DNA from: ARK-15 sp038880255
Lineage (GTDB): Archaea > Thermoplasmatota > Thermoplasmata > Thermoplasmatales > ARK-15
Length of the DNA stretch: 23,160 nucleotides
Direction: 5' to 3'
Assembly: GCA_038880255.1 (NCBI GenBank)
Contig: JAVZSA010000017.1
Location: 1-23,160, forward strand
Part shown: positions 1-7,222 of the stretch, piece by piece
How positions within the stretch are numbered: position 1 is the stretch's first letter
Layout of the letters: each line of letters begins with the position of its first letter
Notes under the pieces: model-generated
Database searches by the model: none
The model's input: the letters and a program-made list of their open reading frames with translations, nothing else
Told to the model about the DNA's origin: nothing
Program-made: the position numbers and the translations under genes

Positions 1-270
1 GTAGTTAATCTTATAATAAATTGAGCAACCCAAAATCTTAAAAATAATTTATTTTTTAATAATAATTCTTTCATTAAAAGATAAATAAACGTTGTATTTA
101 AAAATTTTATTAATATTTTATTACAAAGTTACAACATCACTATATTTTTAAAATTCATTAAAAAGTATTTTAAATTTCATTGTATTTTTTAAAATTTATT
201 ATTTAATATTAGATATAAAAGTATGAATGAAATCAGTAATATTAAATAAAAGATTTAGATTTGTGTATTT
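1..270. other. AT-rich region upstream of heme O synthase, no gene seen
   Basis: This stretch is almost entirely A and T with stops in all frames. I find no coding sequence, RNA gene or convincing repeat. Its only interpretable element is the TATA-like box just before the heme O synthase start. Confidence 0.6.
240..249 (+). promoter_or_regulatory. TATA-like box for the heme O synthase gene
   Basis: The sequence ATTAAATAAA sits 22-31 bases before the ATG at 271. No Shine-Dalgarno sequence lies between them, so transcription probably starts at or near the ATG (leaderless mRNA), as is common for first genes in archaea. Confidence 0.4.
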
Positions 271-1131
271 ATGAGCACCATTAAAAATTACTTAGATTTG
301 GGCAAATACAAAGAATCCTTATTGCTTGTTTTTGGCGGAGTAGCGGGTGGTGCTCTTGTAATACATCCGTTCAATTATATTTATTTTTATTCAATTATTT
401 TTCTTTTCTTAGTAGTTATGGGTACAAACTCCATTACAAATTACATTGATAGGGATATTGATGCAATTATGGAAAGAACTAAAAAAAGACCTTTACCAAG
501 TGGTAAAATAAAACCACCTGAAAAGGCTATATATTTTGGTACTGTGCTAATATTAATAGGAACGGTAGGATTTTTATATTTCTCCCTTTATTATTCGATA
601 ATATGGATAATTTTTGGCATACTTTTTGATCCAATTCTTTACAATTATTTTACAAAAAGAAAAACACCTTGGAATATAATAATTGGTTCTTTTGCTGGAG
701 GGGCTCCTGTGATGGTAATATATTCCTCTGTATCAGGTCATTTCTTCGATCTATTACCATTCCTTCTTATGCTTACAATTATCCTATGGACACCTATGCA
801 TATATGGAGCCTGGCTATTAGATACAAAAATGATTATGAAAAGGCAAATGTTCCTATGCTCCCAGTTGTAAAAGGAAATAGGTTTACAATTAAAATAATC
901 ACAATCTCATCTATAATTTTAATTTTTATTTCATCAATACTTTCTTATTTTGTTTCATTTATATCTTTTATTTTTATATTGCTTCTTGACATTTTTATGA
1001 TTTATATGATTATAAAATTAATTAAAGAACCAAAGGATAAGAATTCATATCTAGTATTCAAAATATCCTCACCATATTTAGCAATGCTTTTTCTTATCAT
1101 ACTCCTGCACGCAATTTTTAGTTTTCCATGA
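271..1131 (+). CDS. ctaB: Heme O synthase (protoheme IX farnesyltransferase), UbiA family
   Basis: This membrane prenyltransferase transfers a farnesyl group from farnesyl diphosphate to protoheme to make heme O, the precursor for heme-copper oxidases. Its 286 residues match the family length and are mostly hydrophobic helices. The first Asp-rich, metal-diphosphate site is visible at about residues 57-77 as NYIDRDIDAIMERTKKRPL, the CtaB/CyoE form rather than the menaquinone or lipid UbiA form. A second conserved stretch, KRKTPWNIIIGSFAGG, follows at about residues 130-145. The later WTPMHIWSLAIRYKNDYEKA followed by VPMLPVVKG is also diagnostic of heme O synthases. It stands alone with its own promoter; PDO follows after 49 bases with a separate TATA box. 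Membership is clear. No oxidase subunit lies in the window, so a link to the terminal oxidase is inferred from the family. Confidence 0.93.
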   Translation: MSTIKNYLDLGKYKESLLLVFGGVAGGALVIHPFNYIYFYSIIFLFLVVMGTNSITNYIDRDIDAIMERTKKRPLPSGKIKPPEKAIYFGTVLILIGTVGFLYFSLYYSIIWIIFGILFDPILYNYFTKRKTPWNIIIGSFAGGAPVMVIYSSVSGHFFDLLPFLLMLTIILWTPMHIWSLAIRYKNDYEKANVPMLPVVKGNRFTIKIITISSIILIFISSILSYFVSFISFIFILLLDIFMIYMIIKLIKEPKDKNSYLVFKISSPYLAMLFLIILLHAIFSFP

Positions 1132-1139
1132 AAGGAAAG

Positions 1140-1147
1140 ATATAAAT
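1140..1147 (+). promoter_or_regulatory. TATA-like box for the disulfide oxidoreductase gene
   Basis: ATATAAAT lies 34-41 bases before the ATG at 1181, immediately after the heme O synthase stop. With a start about 25 bases downstream, the transcript would carry a short leader holding the GGTGAT ribosome binding site. Confidence 0.4.
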
Positions 1148-1170
1148 ACTAATTTCAATTGAAAGATTTA

Positions 1171-1176
1171 GGTGAT
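1171..1176 (+). promoter_or_regulatory. Ribosome binding site GGTGAT for PDO
   Basis: GGTGAT is complementary to the ATCACC near the 3' end of archaeal 16S rRNA and ends 4 bases before the ATG at 1181. The same word or its variant AGTGAT precedes ftsZ, rpa and yeaO here with 3-5 base spacing, which helps to fix those starts. Confidence 0.6.
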
Positions 1177-1180
1177 TTAA

Positions 1181-1840
1181 ATGGGATTAATAAGTGAAGA
1201 AGATAAAAAATATTTAAAAGAAGAATTCGAAAAAAATTTAAAGGATGAGGTAAAGATATACATTTTCACTGTAAAAGATAATTCATGCAGGTATTGTAAG
1301 GAAACTGTGGAAATTTCACAGGAACTTGCCACACTCTCCGATTTAATAGAAGTGAAGGAGTTTGATTTATCCAGTGAAGAGGCTAAAAAAATGGGTATAG
1401 AACACGCGCCTACAACAGTGATAACGGATGGTAAAAATTATGGTTCAAGGATTAGGTACATTGGTATTCCAGCAGGTTATGAATTTTCAAGTCTTGTAGA
1501 AGATATTATGAGTGTTTCAAAAAGAAAAGTTGATTTTGATGAACATGTGAAGGAACACCTTGATCAAATTGATTCCCCAATAAGAATTCAGGTATTTGTT
1601 ACACCAACATGCCCCTACTGTCCCAAGGCAGTTAGAGTGGCTCACAAATTTGCCCAATATAACGAGAACGTTATAGGAGAAATGATAGAATCAATAGAGT
1701 TCCCTGATTGGGCCGACAAATTTGGTGTTTCAAGTGTTCCACATATTGTTATAAATGAAGATGTCCAGTTTGTGGGTGCATATCCAGAGGAGAACTTTAT
1801 AGAATTTGTAATGGAAGCATATAATAAAACCAAGTCCTAG
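1181..1840 (+). CDS. Protein disulfide oxidoreductase (PDO), tandem thioredoxin folds
   Basis: This is a glutaredoxin-like protein with two thioredoxin-fold units, the archaeal/thermophile PDO that forms, reduces or isomerises disulfides in the cytoplasm. Unit one has the redox motif CRYC at residues 36-39 and a cis-proline near 77 (HAPTT). Unit two has CPYC at 144-147 and its cis-proline in SVPHI. Both active sites are intact, and 219 residues is the usual length. No signal peptide is visible, so it is cytoplasmic. It lies 38 bases upstream of a class II ribonucleotide reductase on the same strand. That reductase shows no C-terminal redox cysteine pair, so PDO is a plausible electron donor, but this is inference. 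Family assignment is secure; direction of the redox reaction in the cell is not shown by sequence. Confidence 0.93.
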   Translation: MGLISEEDKKYLKEEFEKNLKDEVKIYIFTVKDNSCRYCKETVEISQELATLSDLIEVKEFDLSSEEAKKMGIEHAPTTVITDGKNYGSRIRYIGIPAGYEFSSLVEDIMSVSKRKVDFDEHVKEHLDQIDSPIRIQVFVTPTCPYCPKAVRVAHKFAQYNENVIGEMIESIEFPDWADKFGVSSVPHIVINEDVQFVGAYPEENFIEFVMEAYNKTKS

Positions 1841-1878
1841 GGAAAAATTTTTCTTATACCATTAATTTTTATATTTGT

Positions 1879-4161
1879 ATGCTAGGTTTAGTTAGAAAAA
1901 GAAGTGGGGATTTCGTACTTTATAGTAGGGAAAAGATAATTTCTGCTGTGAAAAAGGCTTTAAAAGAGACAGGTGAGGTTGAGGATATTAATAGTGAAAG
2001 TGAAAAAATTGGTGAAATTGTTGAAAAAAAATTAATAAAAAGGTTTGAGAAGGAAATACCTGGGGTAGAGGATATACAGGATATTGTTGAAGAAACATTG
2101 ATGGAAAATGGTCTTGTAAAAACTGCAAAGGCATACATACTTTATAGACAGAAAAGGAAGGAGATTAGAGAGATAAAATATCTTTTTGGAATCAAGGATG
2201 ATTTAAAATTAACAATAAATGGTGTAAAGGTTCTGGAATCAAGATATCTTTTGAGGGATGAAAGTGGAAGAATTATTGAAACACCCAGAGAAATGTTTTG
2301 GAGAGTAGCAAGATATGTTGCCCTGGTAGAGATACTCTATATGGATGATGTTTATGATATTAACAAAAAACAGAAGGAAAAAGATATAATATCGGTATAT
2401 ACACCAAAAAAGGTTCAACTTTCACCCTATGAAAGGGAAATGTTGAAACATGCATATTCATGGATGAATAAAGAAAGATACATGAAAGTATCCTTTGATG
2501 AACTATTAAAATTACTTGATGAAAGATGGGAATATGTGGAGGATTATGCAAAAAAGTTCTACGAAATAATGGTAAATCTTGAATTCATTCCAAATTCACC
2601 TACCTTGATGAATGCAAATACAGTTCTTGGACAACTTTCAGCATGTTTTGTTATTCCAGTTGAAGATTCTATAGAAAGTATTTATGATTCACTTAAATAT
2701 ACAGCACTAATTCATAAATCTGGAGGTGGAACTGGATTCTCCTTTTCAAAATTAAGACCTCAAGGAGATATGGTAGGTTCAACAAAAGGTGTAGCCTCTG
2801 GACCTGTATCCTTTATGCAGATTTTTGATGTTTCAACAGATGTGATAAAGCAAGGTGGAAAGAGACGTGGAGCAAATATGGGCATTCTGCGCATTGATCA
2901 CCCAGATATCATACAATTTATCAATGCAAAGGGTTTTGAAGGAAAACTTAAAAATTTTAATTTAAGTGTTTCAATAACAGATAACTTTATGGATGCATTG
3001 GAGAACAATGGAAATATAACACTTATTAACCCTAGAACTAGAGAAAGTACAGGAGAAATTCCTGCAAAACAACTATGGAATCTTATAATTTCTCAGGCGT
3101 GGAAAACGGGGGATCCTGGAGTTATTTTCATTGATGAAATAAATAGGCACAATCCCACACCTCTTCTTGGCGAAATAGAAGCAACAAATCCCTGTGGTGA
3201 ACAACCATTATTACCATATGAATCCTGTAATTTAGGGTCAATAAACTTAAGTAAATTTGTTGAAAATGGAGCAATAAATTGGGAAAAATTGAGGAAAGTG
3301 ATAAAAATTGCTGTAAGGTTCCTTGATGATGTTATTGATTCAAATAAATATCCTCTTCCACAAATTGAGTATATGACAAAACAAACGAGAAAAATTGGCC
3401 TTGGTGTAATGGGTTTTGCAGAAATGTTAATAAAACTTGGTATACCCTATGCCTCAAATGAGGCGCTTGAAGTTGCAGAAATGGTAATGGAATTTATAGA
3501 GAAAGTAAGTCATGAGGAAAGTGCAAATATTGCAAATGTTAAGGGTACATTTTTAGCATGGGAGAATTCCGTTTGGTTTAAAAAAGGGATTAAGATGAGA
3601 AATGCCACAACAACAACAATTGCTCCAACTGGATCAATCTCAATAATTGCTGGAACATCCTCAGGGATAGAACCATTATTTGCTCTAGTATATATTAGAC
3701 AAATACTTGAAAATACTGAGATGTTAGAGGTAAATCAACTTTTTGAGGATGAAATAAAAAGAAGAGGTCTTTATTCAGATAGTTTAATGAGGGAAGTAGC
3801 GAGAAAGGGATCCATACAGGACATGGATCTACCACAAGAATTAAAAAGGTTGTTTCTCACAGCTCATGATATTGATTATAGATGGCATGTGCTAATGCAA
3901 GCTGTATTTCAAAGGCATACAGACAATGCTGTGAGTAAAACAATAAACATGAGGAATGATGCAACTATTGAGGAGGTGGAGAAGGCCTACCTATTAGCCT
4001 ATAAGCTAAAGTGCAAAGGCATAACTGTATATAGGGATAGAAGTAAAAGGGAGCAAGTGCTATATAAAGGTGAGGAACAAAAAGAAATTGAAGAACTTAT
4101 TGCAAAACATCTTGCATATAAAAAAGAGGAGATTACACAATCAAAAATTGTTGAAAATTAG
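1879..4161 (+). CDS. nrdJ: Adenosylcobalamin-dependent (class II) ribonucleoside reductase
   Basis: It reduces ribonucleotides to deoxyribonucleotides using a B12-generated thiyl radical. Residues 1-95 form an ATP-cone (KRSGDFVLYSREKI at the start), the allosteric activity domain. The catalytic barrel follows: PNSPTLMNAN at about 238-247, the first redox cysteine C256 in LSACFV, the GGGTGFSFSKLRP stretch near 282, and N437/C439/E441 in NPCGEQ, with C439 as the thiyl radical site. The second redox cysteine is C450 in YESCNLGS. PTGSISIIAGTSSG is the phosphate-binding segment. NPCGEQPLLPYES is the class II form, and no small radical-generating subunit is present. The C-terminus reaches KCKGITVYRDR and then runs through a charged tail to the stop with no further cysteine. 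The shuttle cysteine pair or C-terminal Cys-rich domain found in many NrdJ proteins is therefore absent. The initiator tRNA follows. Confidence 0.95.
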   Translation: MLGLVRKRSGDFVLYSREKIISAVKKALKETGEVEDINSESEKIGEIVEKKLIKRFEKEIPGVEDIQDIVEETLMENGLVKTAKAYILYRQKRKEIREIKYLFGIKDDLKLTINGVKVLESRYLLRDESGRIIETPREMFWRVARYVALVEILYMDDVYDINKKQKEKDIISVYTPKKVQLSPYEREMLKHAYSWMNKERYMKVSFDELLKLLDERWEYVEDYAKKFYEIMVNLEFIPNSPTLMNANTVLGQLSACFVIPVEDSIESIYDSLKYTALIHKSGGGTGFSFSKLRPQGDMVGSTKGVASGPVSFMQIFDVSTDVIKQGGKRRGANMGILRIDHPDIIQFINAKGFEGKLKNFNLSVSITDNFMDALENNGNITLINPRTRESTGEIPAKQLWNLIISQAWKTGDPGVIFIDEINRHNPTPLLGEIEATNPCGEQPLLPYESCNLGSINLSKFVENGAINWEKLRKVIKIAVRFLDDVIDSNKYPLPQIEYMTKQTRKIGLGVMGFAEMLIKLGIPYASNEALEVAEMVMEFIEKVSHEESANIANVKGTFLAWENSVWFKKGIKMRNATTTTIAPTGSISIIAGTSSGIEPLFALVYIRQILENTEMLEVNQLFEDEIKRRGLYSDSLMREVARKGSIQDMDLPQELKRLFLTAHDIDYRWHVLMQAVFQRHTDNAVSKTINMRNDATIEEVEKAYLLAYKLKCKGITVYRDRSKREQVLYKGEEQKEIEELIAKHLAYKKEEITQSKIVEN

Positions 4162-4165
4162 TAGA

Positions 4166-4176
4166 ATTTAAATATA
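4166..4176 (+). promoter_or_regulatory. TATA-like box for initiator tRNA-Met
   Basis: ATTTAAATATA sits 23-33 bases before the tRNA 5' end at 4199, the normal archaeal spacing. It falls just after the nrdJ stop, so the tRNA can be transcribed independently. Confidence 0.5.
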
Positions 4177-4198
4177 TTTTTGTTATTAATAATAAGGA

Positions 4199-4273
4199 AG
4201 CGGGGTGGGGTAGCCAGGAAATCCCGACGGGCTCATAACCCGTAGATCGGTGGTTCAAATCCACCCCCCGCTA
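4199..4273 (+). tRNA. Initiator tRNA-Met (CAU)
   Basis: The full cloverleaf can be drawn. The acceptor AGCGGGG (4199-4205) pairs with CCCCGCT (4266-4272), with discriminator A at 4273. The anticodon stem ACGGG/CCCGT encloses loop CTCATAA with CAT at 4234-4236. The T stem GGTGG/CCACC encloses TTCAAAT. A1:U72 and three consecutive G:C pairs at the base of the anticodon loop are the archaeal initiator hallmarks, so this is the translation-initiation tRNA rather than elongator Met or Ile(CAU). CCA is not encoded and there is no intron. Its last three bases are the complement of the stop codon of the convergent M24 gene. Confidence 0.96.
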
Positions 4274-5239
4274 CTCTCTATCTAAAAATTCAAATCCATA
4301 ATCTTTTATTAGAACAGTTCTTTTTATTCTAAAACCATATCTATTTTTAAAATAAATTCCTGGGGAGAATATGAAAAGACTGTTTCTCTCTAACACATCT
4401 TCACTGTTGGGATATATGTATGGTGATGAAAAGCCGCCTGATGGATATCCAGTATAATGGGGATAAATTATATTTTTTTCTGCAATATAGTTCCTCACAA
4501 CTTCATCTAATAGATTACATTTTATTCCACGTTGAAAATATTTGGTAGCTATTTCAAAAACTTTATTATAAAAATTCCAGGTTTCTAAAATTTCATTATT
4601 TGTTTCTGTAAAAATTACTCTGGCTATAGATAATTCATACCCTTTATAAATTGGAGAAATATCTACCTGAACAATATCTCCCTTTTCTATTTTCTTTTCA
4701 CTTGTTCTTGAAAATGGTACGGAGGTCATTTTTCCAGATACAACAACTGTAGGATAAACAAAATCCTCCATTCCTCCCTTAATTAATCTATAGTCTATCT
4801 CAGCCCTAAGCTCATTTTCCTTAACACCAATACTAACGCTTGTGGCTGCATCATAAAATGCGTTCATCAAAATTTTAATCCCCTCCATAATAACTGGTAT
4901 CTCTTCGTCAAATGGCTTTTTAAAAAATTGGGATATATTCATTAAATCAAAATTTAGATTTCCAATTTTTTCAATTGTTGAATATGCCTTCCTATTTTCA
5001 ATTATTTTTGACAACTCCTTTTCAGGATCAAATGTAATAATATATTTTTCATTTTCTATGGAATAATCATACTGTGCCTCATGAACTATATATATTATTT
5101 CTCCATCCTTAAATATCATATAGTAGAAATTTTTTGTTTTTGAAATCTTTGAAACGTATCTATTATCGGAGGGAATTATCAATATTTTATCACCAATATG
5201 GTTCATTATCGCCTTTCTTCTCAATTCCATTACATCCAT
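4271..5239 (-). CDS. M24-family Xaa-Pro peptidase-like protein, metal site lost (pseudo-peptidase)
   Basis: The fold is that of M24 (PepQ/prolidase, 'pita-bread') proteins: a short N-terminal creatinase-like domain (about residues 1-105) and a C-terminal catalytic-type domain. Family landmarks can be aligned: VVVSGKMTSVPFSRTSEKKI, then KGDIVQVDISPIYKGYE, then PHYTGYPSGGF, then FSPGIYF, then GFRIKRTVLI. The five M24 metal ligands should be Asp, Asp, His, Glu, Glu. Only the first Asp remains (VQVDIS). The second is Ser (GYELSIAR, where active members have SD.TR), GHG is GYP, EPG is SPG, and RIED is RIKR. The substrate histidine of PHY is Phe (SVPF). The reading frame is intact and otherwise well conserved, so this looks like a maintained non-catalytic protein, not a decaying gene. 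Dead M24 domains serve as binding modules elsewhere (for example Spt16 and Ebp1). Its partner here is unknown. Confidence 0.82.
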   Translation of the reverse strand: MDVMELRRKAIMNHIGDKILIIPSDNRYVSKISKTKNFYYMIFKDGEIIYIVHEAQYDYSIENEKYIITFDPEKELSKIIENRKAYSTIEKIGNLNFDLMNISQFFKKPFDEEIPVIMEGIKILMNAFYDAATSVSIGVKENELRAEIDYRLIKGGMEDFVYPTVVVSGKMTSVPFSRTSEKKIEKGDIVQVDISPIYKGYELSIARVIFTETNNEILETWNFYNKVFEIATKYFQRGIKCNLLDEVVRNYIAEKNIIYPHYTGYPSGGFSSPYIYPNSEDVLERNSLFIFSPGIYFKNRYGFRIKRTVLIKDYGFEFLDRE

Positions 5240-5338
5240 AATTTTACTCTAATTCATTCATATATATTTTTTCTACGCTTATTCCAAAGATTCCAATTAT
5301 AAGGATTTTTAATTCTATTTTGGTATTTTTTGAGAAAA

Positions 5339-5349
5339 ACTTATATAAT
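5339..5349 (+). promoter_or_regulatory. TATA-like box for ftsZ
   Basis: The box ACTTATATAAT is centred near 5345. A transcript would begin around 5370, after the upstream in-frame start codons at 5320, 5359 and 5362. This supports the ATG at 5398 as the true start. Confidence 0.5.
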
Positions 5350-5388
5350 GGTAATACTATGATGACAATTGTCAGACAAAAATATGAA

Positions 5389-5394
5389 GGTGAT
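5389..5394 (+). promoter_or_regulatory. Ribosome binding site GGTGAT deciding the ftsZ start
   Basis: GGTGAT ends 3 bases before the ATG at 5398. The same hexamer stands 4 bases before the PDO start. It makes 5398 the best start and rules against the longer reading from 5320. Confidence 0.6.
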
Positions 5395-5397
5395 CCT

Positions 5398-6447
5398 ATG
5401 GGATGGGAAATGTTACTTAATGAAGCATTTGAATTTAATTCAAAATTTTCAAATTCGGAGGCAAAGATATTGGTGGCAGGTATAGGAGGTGCAGGTTGTA
5501 ATACAATTAATACACTAAGTACATTAAATTTAAGCGGTGTTGATTTACTTGCAATCAACACGGATAAAGTTTCAATTGAAAGGTCTAGAGCTGATAAAAA
5601 GTTATTATTAGGAAAAAGATATGTGAACGGTCAATCCACAAGTGGCAATATTGAACTTGGGCAAATGATTGCAGAATCCTCCATAACTGAAATTAAGGAA
5701 ATGTTAGATGGATATGATATTATCTTTATATTAGCAGGTTTAGGTGGTGGAAGTGGTGGTGGTATAGGACCTGTAGTGGCACAACAGGCAAAATTAAATA
5801 AAAAATCACTTGTTGTATCAATTGTAACACTCCCCTTTAAGGCGGAGGGAAAAAGAAAAATGGAAATTGCTTCAGTATCACTTGAAAAATTTTATCAAAA
5901 TTCAAACACTGTCATTGTGCTTGAAAATGATAGATTATTGAACATAGTTCCAAATTTACCCCTTGAAAAAGCATTCAAAATAATGGATTTTCTCATTAGT
6001 GACATTATTAGAAATATTTCGGATGCAATAAACAAACCTTCAATGATACATATAGATTTTGCAGATCTTTTAAAGATTATGAAGAATGGAGGAACATCTA
6101 CAGTAATGTATGGTGAAGGTGAAATCAATGGTTTAAATGAACTTGTTAATGAAACCTTAAAAAACAAATTTTACAATGTTGATCATACATCTGCTGATGG
6201 TGCTTTAATCAACATAGTAACCGGACCGCATATGAGTCTTTCAATGATGAACGAACTTGTAGAAAAATTGACAGAGGGCATGGATGATGAAGCTGAAAAA
6301 AAGGTAGGTATAAGAATTGAACAAGATCTTTCAACAAAGGTAAGGGTAACAGCCATATTTACAAATGTTAAGTATTTAGGCAGAGTAAGAGAGGTGGAAT
6401 TGGTTAAGGAGAGTTCTTTTGCCGGAGTTGATCCCTTATTTCCTTAA
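5398..6447 (+). CDS. ftsZ: FtsZ-family tubulin-like GTPase with divergent signature motifs
   Basis: FtsZ polymerises with GTP into the cytokinetic ring. With the start at 5398 the protein has 349 residues. Visible landmarks are the nucleotide loop GIGGAGCNTINT (28-39), INTDK (53-57), the tubulin signature as GGGSGGG (116-122), VVSIVTLPFKAEG (139-151), and the T7 catalytic loop as MIHIDFAD (216-223). Canonical FtsZ has GGGTGTG, GLGAGG-type residues where this has GQSTSG (78-83), and Asn where this has His218 before DFAD. Both T7 acidic residues (D220, D223) are kept, so GTP hydrolysis remains possible. There is no C-terminal linker or conserved tail; the protein stops soon after the second domain. 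It may be the organism's only FtsZ or one of several paralogues; the window cannot tell. It diverges from the M24 gene and converges with trmJ, overlapping it by 44 bases. Confidence 0.88.
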   Translation: MGWEMLLNEAFEFNSKFSNSEAKILVAGIGGAGCNTINTLSTLNLSGVDLLAINTDKVSIERSRADKKLLLGKRYVNGQSTSGNIELGQMIAESSITEIKEMLDGYDIIFILAGLGGGSGGGIGPVVAQQAKLNKKSLVVSIVTLPFKAEGKRKMEIASVSLEKFYQNSNTVIVLENDRLLNIVPNLPLEKAFKIMDFLISDIIRNISDAINKPSMIHIDFADLLKIMKNGGTSTVMYGEGEINGLNELVNETLKNKFYNVDHTSADGALINIVTGPHMSLSMMNELVEKLTEGMDDEAEKKVGIRIEQDLSTKVRVTAIFTNVKYLGRVREVELVKESSFAGVDPLFP

Positions 6448-7117
6448 GTACACCAATCAGGACATGATATTCCCAGGAAGTAATTCCTGCCCTACCAATT
6501 ATTTTTTTTATCATTCTATATGTATTCTTTTTTTTATGTTCTGGATACCTGGTCTTTTCTATAATATCAACAAAAATATTGTATAATCTATCCAAATCCT
6601 CCCTTTCAGCCATCCTAGGTCCTTCAATATTTAAATTCTTTTTAAATATTTCATAAAAAATTATTGCGGCTGCATGCGTTATATTCAATACTGGATATTT
6701 TTCACTTGCCTTTATGTGCAGAAATATATCCACTTTTTCAAGTTCTTCATTTAACAATCCTATATCTTCTCTCCCAAAAACTATGGCCACATTTCCATTA
6801 TATTTTGAAATTATTTCCGCCACTTCCTCTGGTGATTTTGGAATTCTAAGAAAATGCTTCTCAGACATTGTGCTTATTCCACTTGTACCTATAACTAAAT
6901 TCATGGACTTAATTGCTTCATCAAATGCTTGAACAATTTTTGCATTCTTTAAGATATTATCACCATGCATCGCATATTTGTATGCTTCATCATTTATCTC
7001 TGTTTGTGGATTTACTAGTATAAGATCTTCCAAGTCGAAATTTTTCATTATTCTTGCCAATGAACCTATATTTCCTTGATATTTTGGCGATACAAAAATC
7101 ACATATATTTTTGGCAT
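6404..7117 (-). CDS. trmJ: TrmJ-like SPOUT 2'-O-methyltransferase (tRNA C32/U32 type)
   Basis: This is a SPOUT (SpoU/TrmH class) RNA methyltransferase of the LasT/TrmJ group, which uses S-adenosylmethionine to methylate the 2'-OH of residue 32 in tRNA anticodon loops. Motif 1 is PKYQGNIGSLARIMKNF (11-27) with the conserved Asn16 and Arg22. Motif 2 is VAIVFGREDIGL (110-121). Motif 3, the knot, is YPVLNITHAAAIIFYE (141-156) with Asn145. A helical C-terminal part ending in GRAGITSWEYHVLIGVLKEI is typical of TrmJ dimers. The length of 237 residues is normal. The start ATG has a TATA-like box 20-30 bases upstream and no Shine-Dalgarno, consistent with a leaderless mRNA. Substrate position is taken from characterised TrmJ and is not proven here. 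Confidence 0.87.
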   Translation of the reverse strand: MPKIYVIFVSPKYQGNIGSLARIMKNFDLEDLILVNPQTEINDEAYKYAMHGDNILKNAKIVQAFDEAIKSMNLVIGTSGISTMSEKHFLRIPKSPEEVAEIISKYNGNVAIVFGREDIGLLNEELEKVDIFLHIKASEKYPVLNITHAAAIIFYEIFKKNLNIEGPRMAEREDLDRLYNIFVDIIEKTRYPEHKKKNTYRMIKKIIGRAGITSWEYHVLIGVLKEIRDQLRQKNSP

Positions 7118-7222
7118 TAATATTGGAAATTATCAATCATATTATAAATTGTTTCTAAAATATTTTTATAAAATAAAAATCAATTAAAAAACATAAAATA
7201 GATAAAAACCATACAATTCAAT
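7118..7222. promoter_or_regulatory. Divergent promoter region, trmJ / ECF operon
   Basis: This gap of 105 bases lies between divergent genes. A TATA-like element near 7136-7147 (read on the minus strand) suits trmJ. ATAAAATA near 7193-7200 lies 23-30 bases before the ECF operon start. I looked for a thiamine (THI-box), cobalamin or purine riboswitch and saw none; the gap is too A/T-rich and too short for these. Confidence 0.4.

Noticed and set aside
4199..4273. Elongator tRNA-Met or tRNA-Ile(CAU)
   Set aside because: A1:U72 and three G:C pairs at the base of the anticodon loop identify the archaeal initiator.
4271..5239. Calling the M24 gene a pseudogene
   Set aside because: The frame is uninterrupted, full length and conserved outside the metal site; loss of catalysis is not loss of the gene.
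5320..5397. Longer ftsZ N-terminus starting at 5320
   Set aside because: That start lies upstream of the TATA-like box at 5339-5349, and the GGTGAT before 5398 supports the shorter protein.
5244..5561. Minus-strand 105-codon frame opposite the ftsZ start
   Set aside because: It is a shadow of ftsZ and its promoter; its sequence shows no family features and runs antisense to the GTP-binding loop.
7118..7222. Thiamine (THI-box) or other riboswitch before the ECF operon, making it a thiamine or HMP importer
   Set aside because: No conserved riboswitch core can be seen in the 105 A/T-rich bases, and ThiL lies 3.4 kb downstream of the operon under a separate promoter.
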